A stretch of 64,000 nt of DNA, from the NCBI GenBank assembly GCA_963768775.1, contig CAVYIY010000005.1, positions 228,657-292,656 on the forward strand, in the 5' to 3' direction. The stretch's first letter is position 1. The number at the start of each line of letters is the position of its first letter. The translations under genes and the position numbers were made by a program. The notes below the pieces were generated by a model. That model was given only the letters and a program-made list of their open reading frames with translations, searched no databases and was not told the origin of the DNA. Below are positions 44,936-54,326 of this stretch, piece by piece. Source of the stretch: FEN-33 sp963768775. Lineage in GTDB: Archaea; Thermoplasmatota; Thermoplasmata; Methanomassiliicoccales; UBA472.

Positions 44936-45326
44936 TCACGTGATGATCCTTTACGACCAATATAATACCATTGAATGATAAATCATTTTCATCCCTCTCG
45001 GAAAGATAAGACGCAAACAAAGCCGCATACGATCTTCAATTCCTTGACGCATGCAAGCGATTTTCTTGTGATCAAAGAAGTGTCCATTGCCAATAAGTGT
45101 ACACTGAATTCGTGCATTCTCAACCCGCTTAAGTCAGATAAATTCGAAAGACTTTTGCGCCACCCTGATCACCGTTAAGGAAATTTGTTCGACCTCGCTT
45201 AAGTGCGCAAATAAGCAAAGGAATTTGACGATCATTACCTCAAGTAGGTCCGATTCCATGGTTGGAATAATTGCAATAACGCCAAAATGACCAATGTACC
45301 AATATCCCGAAAGGGATTTTTGGAAC
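44936..45326. other. 391-bp intergenic stretch
   Basis: It contains the TATA-like box of the ribbon-helix-helix gene at the left end. I see no gene or family A-C repeat in the rest. Confidence 0.4.
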
Positions 45327-46232
45327 TCAGGGCCGCACTCCCTTTTTACTTTTGTACCATAATACCAGGGCCAACAGCGCAACCGCCACCAACACGATCA
45401 CGATGGCGACGATCACGAGCATTGACGTCCCCTGTTCGATCACAATGTTCGTAGATGCTGTCTGCAGGCTTGTCACCGAGGAAAGGGTCGTCATTGGGAT
45501 CAGGCTGAAATTGCTGTTGAACACAGATACCACCACACCGTATGATAGGACATATCCGAAGCTGGTGGTGACCATGTCCACGTTCGGCATCGAGCCGGTG
45601 TTCAGCAAGACGCTCTGGCTCCCCCAATCGATCCACTCCATCGCTGTCAGGGGGCTGGCCGACGCGCCAGACATTGTGTTGGGGAGTGCCACTATCGATG
45701 ACTGCATTACCAGATCGATCGAGGCGATCGAGGAGGGGAGGGGGACTCCCATAGCCTCGGAAACGTATGAGGAAACAGGAATGCTCACCGAGCCGATCGG
45801 AGTGGCCGGGATAGGTACGGTTACGCTCTAGTCGGACAACGGATAACCGATATAGTCACCAAGATGGGGGAGGGGGATAGTTATCTGGATCGAGCCAGTG
45901 GCAGAACTTAAGGCGTAGGATATGGTGGCCTGCGAGCCTGGGGCGACATCGACCTCTGCCGGGTATTCCACGTTGGCGGCGAATGAGGCGATCAGTCCAT
46001 GACCTTCATCGGATATGGTAAAGCTCAACGGCCGGGAATCTGCTTTGACGCTGCCGATAAACCCTGGGCTAGCGACCGTTATCATCATGACAATAATCAT
46101 TGGCAATGCGAGAGTTGTCAGTCGAAGTCCAGCCGCCCCAATGGCGATCCGCTTAAGTCCGATTATGGGATTCCATTTGCTGTTTGGCTTGGGGTGAGCT
46201 GTCTCACGGGTGTTGAACTTCTTGTCTGCCAT
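45327..46232 (-). pseudogene. Surface protein interrupted by one in-frame TAG
   Basis: Two open segments lie in the same frame, separated only by a TAG at 45828-45830. The first has a membrane signal (LALPMIIVMMITVASPGFIG) and a beta-rich domain ending IGYPLSD. The second continues SVTVPIPATPIGSVSIPVSS and ends in a membrane helix (LVIVAIVIVLVAVALLALVLWY) and a basic tail. Together they make a normal 301-residue anchored surface protein; neither half is complete. The second half has no good start of its own. A nonsense mutation or sequencing error is most likely, with read-through possible. Confidence 0.6.
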
Positions 46233-46367
46233 GATGTCGCCTAGGGTAGCAAAACAATTGAGAGATGATAATACTTGCTATTTCTACAATTGATATGTAT
46301 AATAGTAATATTACTTTTAACAAAAGCCCGTTAAAAACTAATCTGATGTTCGGGTTGCATATTCTTA

Positions 46368-46652
46368 ATGAAGTATTCCAAAGCGAAAGTGGAGACGCTC
46401 GAGGGTACGTATGCGCTCAGAGTATTACTGGCATTAAAGAGAGAGGGCAATATCTCACGCGCAGTCCTCTATGGCATGCTCTCGAAATCCAATAGGACGG
46501 TCATGGAAAGAGTAAACAAACTGATCGCTGCCGGCCTGGTCCAGGAGTTCGCTTTACAAACCGCTCCATTCTCTAGGTATCTCACGCTTACTGAAAAGGG
46601 GAAGAAAGCCGCAGATTGCGTGGAGTGCCTCGAGAAGGCGATTGGCGATTGA
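46368..46652 (+). CDS. Winged-helix transcription regulator
   Basis: The 94-residue protein is a single winged helix: YALRVLLALKREGNISRAVL, then SNRTVMERVNKLIAAGLV and RYLTLTEKGKKAADCV. It resembles the stand-alone HxlR/MarR-like regulators common in archaea. The ATG follows an AT-rich stretch with TATA-like sequence. Divergent orientation to the interrupted surface gene would allow shared control. Confidence 0.75.
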   Translation: MKYSKAKVETLEGTYALRVLLALKREGNISRAVLYGMLSKSNRTVMERVNKLIAAGLVQEFALQTAPFSRYLTLTEKGKKAADCVECLEKAIGD

Positions 46653-46905
46653 TCAACCGTTAGGTCGAGTGGCATCATGCTCCGATATTTTCTACCATTT
46701 ATCGATATCATCGAAATCGGAAAGAGGCTCAGTCATCGTTCCACCAATTGCGTAAAGCCAATCAAAATTCAAGAAAAAGGGAAATCAAATTCAAACAATT
46801 GGAAACGTCTATTAAACGATCAAGAGTCGATACGAATTGTCAAAAATCTTTACCACAAAGCCAAAAGGGAAGCAACGATTTATTCGATTCGATAGGAGAA
46901 TTTGG

Positions 46906-48468
46906 ATGGGTCTAATTCGAACAAGATCATTTACTGCCTCTCTTCGCATTTCTTTTCGTTTTATCTTGATTCTAATCATGATTTTCATTTTGGGAACATC
47001 TTCAATGACCATAGCGGCAAAGGCCATAACATCGACTCCGATTCAGTCGATTAAAGAACCGGCAATATATCCTTCCATTAACCTATTCAATTACGCGAAT
47101 TCGTCTTCTCTTGCCAATTGGATACTCACTGGACTTGAAATAACTCCGACTTGGAGGAACGGTAGCAGTAACCTCTACTATCCAAGCCTTCTCCGGGATT
47201 CAATGAATACATCGAATTCTGGGAACGCATTCTTTAATGGATTCCTTTGGGGATATGAGGTGAGGGAGTTCACATATGATGCTCTAGATATAGTTGGATA
47301 TTATGAAGTGTCAGGAGATTTGAAGGATTTCATCATTTCCATTCATGATCCCTTGAGACTCCCTGCCAATCAAACCGAGAAAGAAACCGCAATTTATGTC
47401 GCTAACAAGCTTAGCATACCTGTTCTCACAAATTCAACAGATTCGCCCACCATCCTCAATTTAAAGTATGGCAATGATAATGCCACAGCGCTGATTTTTT
47501 CTCGGTCATTGAATAATTTACCGCTGATAGGATTGAACTTCACTGTTTTTTGGTTCGATCGGACCGGGACTCTTCGTCAAATCCAATCATATGCATATTA
47601 CAATGTCATTCGTCCACAAATATCCTCTTCAGAAGCTCTTTCGATTGGAAGAAATGAGACACTGGACAATGCGGGGAGTTCTAACATCATTAATGAATCC
47701 ATAATTGGACTTAGACTCACTCCAGTGTTCGAAAATGGTTCGCAGAGTGGCAATGTAACATATGATCCGATCAAGGGGTTTGCGCTTTGTTATGAATATC
47801 TCGCGTATTTCAGGAATGAATCTGCAAATTCATCGCAGGGGCTTCTGATCCTGATTGATTCCCAGGACGGCTCCATTAGATGGATTCAAAAAGAGTCATT
47901 GCCAGTTAACGAACAATCATTGGCATTTCCCTTTTCAGCAATATTGTTGATATTAGCTCCTCTTCTAATCATTGGAGTCATCATTTCATTTGTTTTTGTG
48001 CCTGTAGCCTCATTCGGTTTCGCGGCTATATTGAGCCTTCTTGCGATATGGATGAAGGGACCTAGGGTATTAGAGAACTTCAATAGAGGAAGGATAATCG
48101 GATACATCACAGCAAAGCCAGGGTGCAGCTACAGTGAATTGAGGGAGGCGCTGGGAATGGCCAATGGATCTCTTTCATATCATCTGGCAATATTGGTAAG
48201 AATCGAAATCATCAGGTCAGACAAAGATGGGCGAACGAGACACTACTATTCCACTGGTGTCGCTGTTGAAAATCCTAAGGCTACATACCTTGGGTTTACC
48301 GAAGCTAGGATATTGGACGAGATAGAGAGGCTTGGGCTATCGTCAAATTCTGAAGTGGCAGAAAACCTGGGGATGTCCCGCCAACGGGTTTCATATAATA
48401 TTAAGCTGTTGGCGAAAAGGGGGCTGGTGGAGGAACAGAATTCTCGCTGGAAGATCGTGAAGAATTAG
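46906..48468 (+). CDS. Membrane sensor with two C-terminal winged helices
   Basis: GGAG seven bases upstream marks this ATG as the start of a 520-residue protein. An N-terminal helix (FRFILILIMIFILGTSSMTI) is followed by a large outer domain (about 50-350). Two membrane segments come next (FPFSAILLILAPLLIIGVII, FVFVPVASFGFAAILSLLAI), then two winged helices inside: GCSYSELREALGMANGSLSYHLAIL and SSNSEVAENLGMSRQRVSYNIKLL. This is a one-component membrane-bound transcription factor. It lies directly upstream of the secreted zincin gene on the same strand and may sense an outside signal that governs it. Confidence 0.8.
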   Translation: MGLIRTRSFTASLRISFRFILILIMIFILGTSSMTIAAKAITSTPIQSIKEPAIYPSINLFNYANSSSLANWILTGLEITPTWRNGSSNLYYPSLLRDSMNTSNSGNAFFNGFLWGYEVREFTYDALDIVGYYEVSGDLKDFIISIHDPLRLPANQTEKETAIYVANKLSIPVLTNSTDSPTILNLKYGNDNATALIFSRSLNNLPLIGLNFTVFWFDRTGTLRQIQSYAYYNVIRPQISSSEALSIGRNETLDNAGSSNIINESIIGLRLTPVFENGSQSGNVTYDPIKGFALCYEYLAYFRNESANSSQGLLILIDSQDGSIRWIQKESLPVNEQSLAFPFSAILLILAPLLIIGVIISFVFVPVASFGFAAILSLLAIWMKGPRVLENFNRGRIIGYITAKPGCSYSELREALGMANGSLSYHLAILVRIEIIRSDKDGRTRHYYSTGVAVENPKATYLGFTEARILDEIERLGLSSNSEVAENLGMSRQRVSYNIKLLAKRGLVEEQNSRWKIVKN

Positions 48469-48517
48469 GAATAGACCAGACTTTCCTGCAAAGTTAAGTA
48501 TGTGTTGTGTAGAGAAG

Positions 48518-48525
48518 TTTAAATA
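48518..48525 (+). promoter_or_regulatory. TATA box of the zincin gene
   Basis: TTTAAATA lies 40 bases before the ATG, so transcription would start just upstream of it. CAGGGG, seven bases before the ATG, is the ribosome site. The zincin therefore has its own promoter rather than depending on the sensor gene before it. Confidence 0.55.
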
Positions 48526-48557
48526 ATGAGAAGGACAGTAATAATTCAGGGGATTTT

Positions 48558-50708
48558 ATGGGAAATAAACGATTTCTCACTATAAGTTTGTGTGTATTGT
48601 TGGCGATCTTGATGTTTATTCCAAATATTGGGTCGTCGGTAAAAGCATCAACGCTTCAAGTTCAAAATGTGAACAAACTGGATATTCAAGCGACAAATAA
48701 TTCAGGCACTGTATTGGTGGATTTCGCTGATATCATTGAAAAGATAAACTCAAACGAGCAAATTTCCGGATCTATTAACAATAAATCGTTCTCATTTATT
48801 CTTAAGGAAGGAGACATGGGACTGAACAATATCACATGCATGGGCGTAGATGGAAAAATCGATGAAAAGGCAACCCAAGAAGCTAGGTCCACAAGAGTAT
48901 TCGTCGGAACAAATCTCAAAGGGACGGAGGAACTCACCGCGGTGATGACGGACCGCTGGATCTCTATTCAACTCGTTATCGATGGGGTTACATATTGTGT
49001 GGATGATCAGCCGCTTGTTTCTGCCACCGTGACCTATCATTTGACAAATAATCTAATGTATGATTCTAACATGTCCTTCGGAAACGATGTAATCGCTCCC
49101 ACATACAACTCTAATCAAAACATATCTGCTTTGGAGAATATATCCAATTGTTATTCCACGAACGAAAACTCTTGCGTAATGAATCAGACACTCGGTATGT
49201 CATGCGAATATTATGAATCTAATAATTCCGAATCATCGCAGCCGCTTTCTGAGTCCAATGAGAATTCTCCGAACCAGATTATGGATCCTCGAAACAATTC
49301 CCAAATGCAAGAATCGACGACCCAATTGGCCACAACGTCAACGATAACAACGTATCAGGCAAGTATCATTATGGCCTGTGATCAGGAGTTCCGCAATACT
49401 TACTCTGATTGGGCAAGTCAGATCCTGGTCCCTCTTTGGGAAATAAATGTTGAATATACCAATCAGGTAAGCATTAATTTCTTGCCGACGTTGATTATTC
49501 CGATCCCTTCAGGATCTTGTACATCAACAAACGTAGATACTTTGTTGAATCAGTTCGCATCATATATGTACTCACACTGGCCATCCGCCACCTATCCGAG
49601 AGATTTAGCTCATCTATCTAGTGGCAAATGGCTCGATAATGGCGCCTTAGGGAAATCTTTTGAACCAGGAGTGAACGCAGAGCGATGGAATAGCGTTTTA
49701 AACGATTATGGTGTGTCCTACGAAGGTTCGATTTTCTCATATCAAAACAAACAGGTCTTGGGCCACGAGATCGGTCATAATTTCAATGGTGACCATAATT
49801 ATGCGAAGGATTCAGCTCATTCTGGATGGCTTAAAGATAGTTGGATGTATCCGACATATCGTGGAACCCTATCATCAACCACTTTTACAGCTGAAAACGC
49901 GCAAAGAATTCGTTCGTGGGCACAGCAAACAATCGACACCTTCAGAACAATCAATAGCGGTCCTTCTTCGATTTCGCCTGAGAACCTCCAGTCCAGCAAT
50001 CTTTGCGTTATTGCAGATCCGATTTACAGAGTCGGATATCCAATGCAGGTCTCGTTCCAGTTAAAAAATACTGGGTCAACCACGATAACCTTAACTTATG
50101 TCTTCACTGCAGCGCTTGACTCCAATAACAATAATCGCGATTTCGGATACGTGAATAACGTTGTCATCACGCCGGGATCAACTTTTTCCTATAATGTCGC
50201 ATACACTCCGCAATACTCCGGGACATGGACACTTTGGCCGGCTTATAAATATAATGGAAATTATGGCCCCTTTCTATGGATGACGATAACCCCGAGCTTC
50301 TATTTCCAGCTCGGTTCGTGGTCTGGTGTAGACAGGAGGACAGATTATAACTACTGGACTTTGTTCTACCGATTCAATCTGTATTCCCTTGCAAGTTCAC
50401 CGACCGCAGGTTCGACGATCTGGACGCGCTTTTCTATTTTCGATGGCACATATGGCAGTTCATCGGACCATCTCAATTATATATTCGTAGGATGCAGATG
50501 CGGAGTGACCAGCAAAGATTTCGGATATTCTGGTGGGGTTGACATGACGCAAGTAGGAGCTGGTGGCATGGCTGGGGGAGGAGGATACTTGCTTTGGGCG
50601 TCTCGGACTCTCGATTCCCAAGGGACGTGGCAATTTTGGCCTTGTTACCAGACACCAGGTGGCACCTATGGCCCCTATCAATGGCACATGCTGACAATAA
50701 CAATTTAA
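48558..50708 (+). CDS. Secreted zincin metallopeptidase
   Basis: The 716-residue protein has a signal peptide (FLTISLCVLLAILMFIPNIG), a pro-region with an Asn/Ser-rich part (about 160-255), and a peptidase domain with HEIGHNFNGDH. His403, Glu404, His407 and His413 fit the HExxHxxxxxH metzincin motif, and DSWMYPT may be the Met-turn. Two beta-rich regions follow (LKNTGSTTITLTYVFTAALD; repeats of 'GTWxxWPxY' at three places). The repeats suggest binding or adhesion. It is unlike canonical reprolysins in having Asn rather than Gly at the eighth motif position. Confidence 0.78.
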   Translation: MGNKRFLTISLCVLLAILMFIPNIGSSVKASTLQVQNVNKLDIQATNNSGTVLVDFADIIEKINSNEQISGSINNKSFSFILKEGDMGLNNITCMGVDGKIDEKATQEARSTRVFVGTNLKGTEELTAVMTDRWISIQLVIDGVTYCVDDQPLVSATVTYHLTNNLMYDSNMSFGNDVIAPTYNSNQNISALENISNCYSTNENSCVMNQTLGMSCEYYESNNSESSQPLSESNENSPNQIMDPRNNSQMQESTTQLATTSTITTYQASIIMACDQEFRNTYSDWASQILVPLWEINVEYTNQVSINFLPTLIIPIPSGSCTSTNVDTLLNQFASYMYSHWPSATYPRDLAHLSSGKWLDNGALGKSFEPGVNAERWNSVLNDYGVSYEGSIFSYQNKQVLGHEIGHNFNGDHNYAKDSAHSGWLKDSWMYPTYRGTLSSTTFTAENAQRIRSWAQQTIDTFRTINSGPSSISPENLQSSNLCVIADPIYRVGYPMQVSFQLKNTGSTTITLTYVFTAALDSNNNNRDFGYVNNVVITPGSTFSYNVAYTPQYSGTWTLWPAYKYNGNYGPFLWMTITPSFYFQLGSWSGVDRRTDYNYWTLFYRFNLYSLASSPTAGSTIWTRFSIFDGTYGSSSDHLNYIFVGCRCGVTSKDFGYSGGVDMTQVGAGGMAGGGGYLLWASRTLDSQGTWQFWPCYQTPGGTYGPYQWHMLTITI

Positions 50709-50949
50709 GAGGCAAACCACTTCAATTCTTTACGTTTTTCGCCATTATAAATGAAATTATCACCCGCGTTCTAACATCTCCAGTACTGCCGAGTAGTCTC
50801 ATCCATGTTGTCCATAATCACGCATACGTCTGCGACCTGAGAGCAGTTACCGACTATCTTAGCATATGAGCAGTTATCACGCCTTCTCGTTACTTAGGCA
50901 AACGTCACCCACAGGACCATGGCGGGGAAGAGCGATGTTATCGGTGTCT

Positions 50950-52299
50950 CTAGGGTCCCGTACTGATGCTGTCGATGATGACCATCGGTGATTCCTCACG
51001 CAATTTCAACGGTATGTGCATCCTTGACTGCGAAAACCACAGAGAAAAGGCTTCCTCCGAGCGCAGGTGCTGCCAGGTCTCAAGAATTGCTGGCATATCC
51101 ATTTTCTCTCCTTGCTTCTTCTTGGCGACATGAACCTCATTACCGGATTTTTCAATCAAGTAATGGTTCTCATCATCAGAGATGAGCCAAGTATTGGCGC
51201 GGATCCTCGCGGCCTTGGCTGACGTCGACAAAGGTTGTTGATGGCTCGTGAATGCAGCAGTTAGTTTCCGCTTAATCTGCCCCTCCATCAGGGACTCGAA
51301 GAGATCGGGTTCGAGGTCAAATACGAACTCCATCGTCAATTGAGCGAACGCGTCAGCTGGGGAATCAGTGAGTCTCATGGTCCATAGAGCATTCGACGAT
51401 TTCCGTTTCGCTTCAAGTATGACATCATTTGCTTGCTTCAGCTTAGCATTGATCTCCCTTATTGTTTCCTCACTGAAACCCAAATCGAAATCGCAAATCG
51501 GAGACAACTCCTCCGCGAACATCGATTCATCCAAACCAAGCGATGCCAAGCGAGTGCTAATGTGGTCCAACAAGTAGCGTTGCAAGTGGATCTTCTCTTC
51601 GGCCCCTTCCAAGTGGACCACCTGCTTCTTAAAATCCTTGCTGGATTTGGTCAGCGCGTTCCTGGCTGCCAGAACCAGCAGGCCTGCCCTGACCTTTTCT
51701 ACGGATTCCCAGAATTCTCGGTCCTTCTCATCATTTCCTTCAAATGCTTCTTTCCTTAGAAATAGGAAGCAATCATCGCCGCGCATCTGAATCATATCCG
51801 GCGGACACGTTTTGACGCAATCTCGCAGCATGGCCCGCTTCAGCAGGGCTTTGTGTTTGGGGCTCTTAATCGATGCCTTGATGTAAGTGCCCCCTTCGCC
51901 GCGCCCAAGGAGGTCGGCATCGAAGAGCCTGTGCAGGTCTTCAGATAGGTGGGATTTCCCTCCATAAACCTTCTTCGGCATTTCCAACCCTCGGAAGGCT
52001 TCGGCCCAGACGATAAGGTCAGCTTGTTCGCATCTTTTGAATCGGGGGCATTCTTGGCAGTCTTCTTTCTTCTGGCAATCTGTGGGGTTCTTTTCACTGG
52101 GTTGTTCATCACAGAGAAGAATCTGAAAGTCCTTGAACCGGAGCCCTTCCTGGTTTCTCAATTTCTGGATTTTCTGTACGGTCTCATTATCCAGCAACTT
52201 CATTATCGGATGATTGGGGAATTTCTCCGGATTTGTGAATTCTCGCTTACGACGCACTCTAGCAATAAGCTTTTCTTCTTTCATAAGTATCAGTTCCAT
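50950..52299 (-). CDS. Hypothetical 449-residue Cys-containing protein
   Basis: No family is recognised. The protein has a basic N-terminus, a cluster of cysteines (CDEQPSEKNPTDCQKKEDCQ... CPRFKRC) that could bind metal, and a winged-helix-like stretch (HLSEDLHRLFDADLLGRGEGG). A long helical middle and a C-terminal beta-rich part follow. There are no membrane segments. The ATG sits inside a 10-bp inverted repeat, and a TTAAAAT TATA-like box lies just upstream, so the transcript should be nearly leaderless. It is divergent from the short ribbon-helix-helix gene and the recombinase, and may belong to the same mobile unit. Confidence 0.6.
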   Translation of the reverse strand: MELILMKEEKLIARVRRKREFTNPEKFPNHPIMKLLDNETVQKIQKLRNQEGLRFKDFQILLCDEQPSEKNPTDCQKKEDCQECPRFKRCEQADLIVWAEAFRGLEMPKKVYGGKSHLSEDLHRLFDADLLGRGEGGTYIKASIKSPKHKALLKRAMLRDCVKTCPPDMIQMRGDDCFLFLRKEAFEGNDEKDREFWESVEKVRAGLLVLAARNALTKSSKDFKKQVVHLEGAEEKIHLQRYLLDHISTRLASLGLDESMFAEELSPICDFDLGFSEETIREINAKLKQANDVILEAKRKSSNALWTMRLTDSPADAFAQLTMEFVFDLEPDLFESLMEGQIKRKLTAAFTSHQQPLSTSAKAARIRANTWLISDDENHYLIEKSGNEVHVAKKKQGEKMDMPAILETWQHLRSEEAFSLWFSQSRMHIPLKLREESPMVIIDSISTGP

Positions 52300-52320
52300 T
52301 ATACGTATCCTAATGGAACT
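52292..52320. promoter_or_regulatory. Perfect 10-bp inverted repeat over the start of the 449-residue gene
   Basis: AGTTCCATTA (52292-52301) and TAATGGAACT (52311-52320) are separated by nine bases. The repeat covers the ATG and the likely transcription start. A repressor bound here would block the promoter. The ribbon-helix-helix protein encoded 93 bases away is the natural candidate, but this is inferred. Confidence 0.6.
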
Positions 52321-52412
52321 ATTTTAAGCTCATCCCATATTCATTTTTTCGAAGCGGCCGAGGTCTTATCGAAGGCCAAGATCGCTGAAAGATCGTAAGA
52401 AGGTTGAAAGAG

Positions 52413-52574
52413 ATGAAGCAAAATGTATTCATCAAAGGGCCCTTGGCCGAAAGGCTACAGGAGCTCGCCGACCAAGAAGATATGACGCTGGAGGAAATCG
52501 TGGATTTCATCCTCAGGTCGTACTTCGAAGGTTTCGAGGACGGAGAGCCGGAGGACGAAAGCTCCGACGGCTAG
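52413..52574 (+). CDS. 53-residue ribbon-helix-helix protein
   Basis: The short gene encodes QNVFIKGPLAERLQELADQE, then DMTLEEIVDFILRSYFEGFE and an acidic tail. The strand and two helices fit a CopG/Arc-type ribbon-helix-helix dimer. A GGTTGAAAG ribosome-like site precedes the ATG. Such proteins are autoregulators in plasmids and integrated elements. It is likely to bind the inverted repeat just upstream. Confidence 0.65.
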   Translation: MKQNVFIKGPLAERLQELADQEDMTLEEIVDFILRSYFEGFEDGEPEDESSDG

Positions 52575-52822
52575 GCTCAGGTGGTCTCCTTTGGTCGGCG
52601 ATATTTTAACAAACCCTTTTCCATTTTTTTCTTTCAAGCATCTGATCAAAGAATCTATCAATTACAGGAAGTTACCAATTCATCGGTCAGTTTTGATTGT
52701 TTCACGTGGAAATAGAGATAGCACCTTTGTCGGCTTGCAGAATCACAACAAGACTTGCTTGGTTAGTCCGCATCGAAATCCGGCTTGTTCTCCATTGACT
52801 CTTACATTTCCAAGGCTGGAAT

Positions 52823-54265
52823 ATGGCCACCCGGAGCGTCGCGATGAACTCTAATACTGCCCCCCCAGATTGCAGTGGCGGAGACACATCCAACGAACAG
52901 CGTAGCAGTCGTCCCAATGTCAAGATTCTCCAAACGACAGATAAGGCTGATGGCAGCGCAGTCATTATCCCCTCAATCGGAAATGCATCAATTGGCCATG
53001 AGGAAGGGAATAACTCATGGCCAGGACACGAAGTAAATGGATCCCAAGACCTCAACGGTGAGGACATCCCTCTTGGGACAGGCGAGCCAGAATCAGAATC
53101 TCTTCCAATTGCTAGCGACCTCCCAGATGATGCTGAGATGAAGCTGGAAGAGATATTGATGCGCCACAGACAGGCTAAACGGTCGCGGGCAAAGAGTACA
53201 CTGGACGGTTATGGCAATGTCTTCACCAGATTCTGGAAGTCAAAGAAGCTGGAAGGAAAGACCAAAGCGCAGTTATCTCAGCAATGGATGAGGCAAGCCA
53301 TTATCGACTATGTGCTGGATGAGGTAAATCCAGCATCCCAGCATAGGACGGTGGCGGCAATCAGGTCGGTCCTCACCAGAGGGGCAGGAGTGCCCTGGTT
53401 GGTAGTAGAGGATGAGGACTTTGGCAGATTCGTTAAGCCCAACCAGCGTCAGGCACCAGATGAGGAAATTGTAAGGAGATGGGCTGAGAAGGCCCACCAA
53501 ATCAAAGACCCCCTCAGACGTGTGCTTCTCTACTTCACCATTAATTATGGCTGGAGGCCCACCCATTGCACTGGTATGAGATGGTCAAACATCAAGCGTG
53601 ATGAGGATGGGAAGATGTTGGCACTGGTCAATGATGGTAGGGAAGGTTTCTTCAAATATGATGAGCCAGTAGAAGTGGCCCTGTATGATTATGAGGCAGA
53701 GGCCCTCGAAGAGCTGAGGAAGCAGACCCATGCAGGCGCCAATGACTTCATCATACCTAATGTTGGACTGCTAGGAAAGGCGAATAAGGGCAGACCTGGG
53801 AAGGGACCAATAAGCCCCAGGATGGGCACCCCAATGGTCGATAAGCTCTTCCTGGACATAGAGCAGAAGTATGACCTCCCCCACCTGACTCCTGTTGACT
53901 TCAGGCATTATGCCATCTCAGTCTGCATCGATGAGCATGATGAGAGGAATGGCCTAAAGACCATTGCCAGACACAGGATGCAGGGCCATGACTACAAAGA
54001 GCCAGGTGATAATATGGCTAGCACCTATAACACCAAAGACTGGGAGCTGGTCATAGATAACCAGAAGATGGTCTTTCCCAGTGGCATCCTGGGCAGGCTA
54101 TTGGGGCTGAAGATGCCCTGCCATGAAGATGCCATCCCTGCTGAGATACGGCAGGCATGGGAGGACTATAAAGCAGGAAAGCTGAAGCCCAGTACATTGC
54201 CAGACATCTTCAATGATGCACTAAGGGCAGAGATGAAGAAGCCATCAATCACACTCGAAGCCTGA
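52823..54265 (+). CDS. Tyrosine recombinase (phage-type integrase)
   Basis: The 480-residue protein has a polar N-terminal 110 residues, a SAM-like core-binding domain (RAKSTLDGYGNVFTRFWKSK) and a catalytic domain. The first arginine is in NYGWRPTHCTGMRW. The His/Arg pair region is DFRHYAISVCIDEH, the second histidine lies in HRMQGHDYK, and the tyrosine in NMASTYNTKDW. These match the R-H-R-H-Y set in order. Codon use is unlike the core genes that follow. It ends 61 bases before a core GTPase gene, at one edge of the accessory region, and would integrate or excise an element. Confidence 0.83.
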   Translation: MATRSVAMNSNTAPPDCSGGDTSNEQRSSRPNVKILQTTDKADGSAVIIPSIGNASIGHEEGNNSWPGHEVNGSQDLNGEDIPLGTGEPESESLPIASDLPDDAEMKLEEILMRHRQAKRSRAKSTLDGYGNVFTRFWKSKKLEGKTKAQLSQQWMRQAIIDYVLDEVNPASQHRTVAAIRSVLTRGAGVPWLVVEDEDFGRFVKPNQRQAPDEEIVRRWAEKAHQIKDPLRRVLLYFTINYGWRPTHCTGMRWSNIKRDEDGKMLALVNDGREGFFKYDEPVEVALYDYEAEALEELRKQTHAGANDFIIPNVGLLGKANKGRPGKGPISPRMGTPMVDKLFLDIEQKYDLPHLTPVDFRHYAISVCIDEHDERNGLKTIARHRMQGHDYKEPGDNMASTYNTKDWELVIDNQKMVFPSGILGRLLGLKMPCHEDAIPAEIRQAWEDYKAGKLKPSTLPDIFNDALRAEMKKPSITLEA

Positions 54266-54292
54266 CTTATTCCTTTCCGGATTTCAAATGAG

Positions 54293-54306
54293 GAACATTA
54301 ATACCT
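54293..54306. repeat. 14-bp repeat, right copy (candidate attachment site)
   Basis: GAACATTAATACCT lies between the recombinase stop and the GTPase start, the place where an attachment site would be expected. It matches the copy at the NUDIX gene. Confidence 0.25.
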
Positions 54307-54326
54307 ATCTAGGCGTTGGCTGAATT

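Noticed and set aside
45828..45830. TAG as pyrrolysine
   Set aside because: TAG is a frequent normal stop here (receiver gene, Nog1-type GTPase, Rpo3 and others), and no methylamine methyltransferase or pyl gene is present in the window.
46677..46895. 72-residue plus-strand frame before the membrane sensor
   Set aside because: It is AT-rich and unpatterned, and it runs up to the sensor's ribosome site; the sensor start at 46906 explains the region better.
12000..54000. CRISPR array
   Set aside because: The repeats are scattered kilobases apart without regular spacers.
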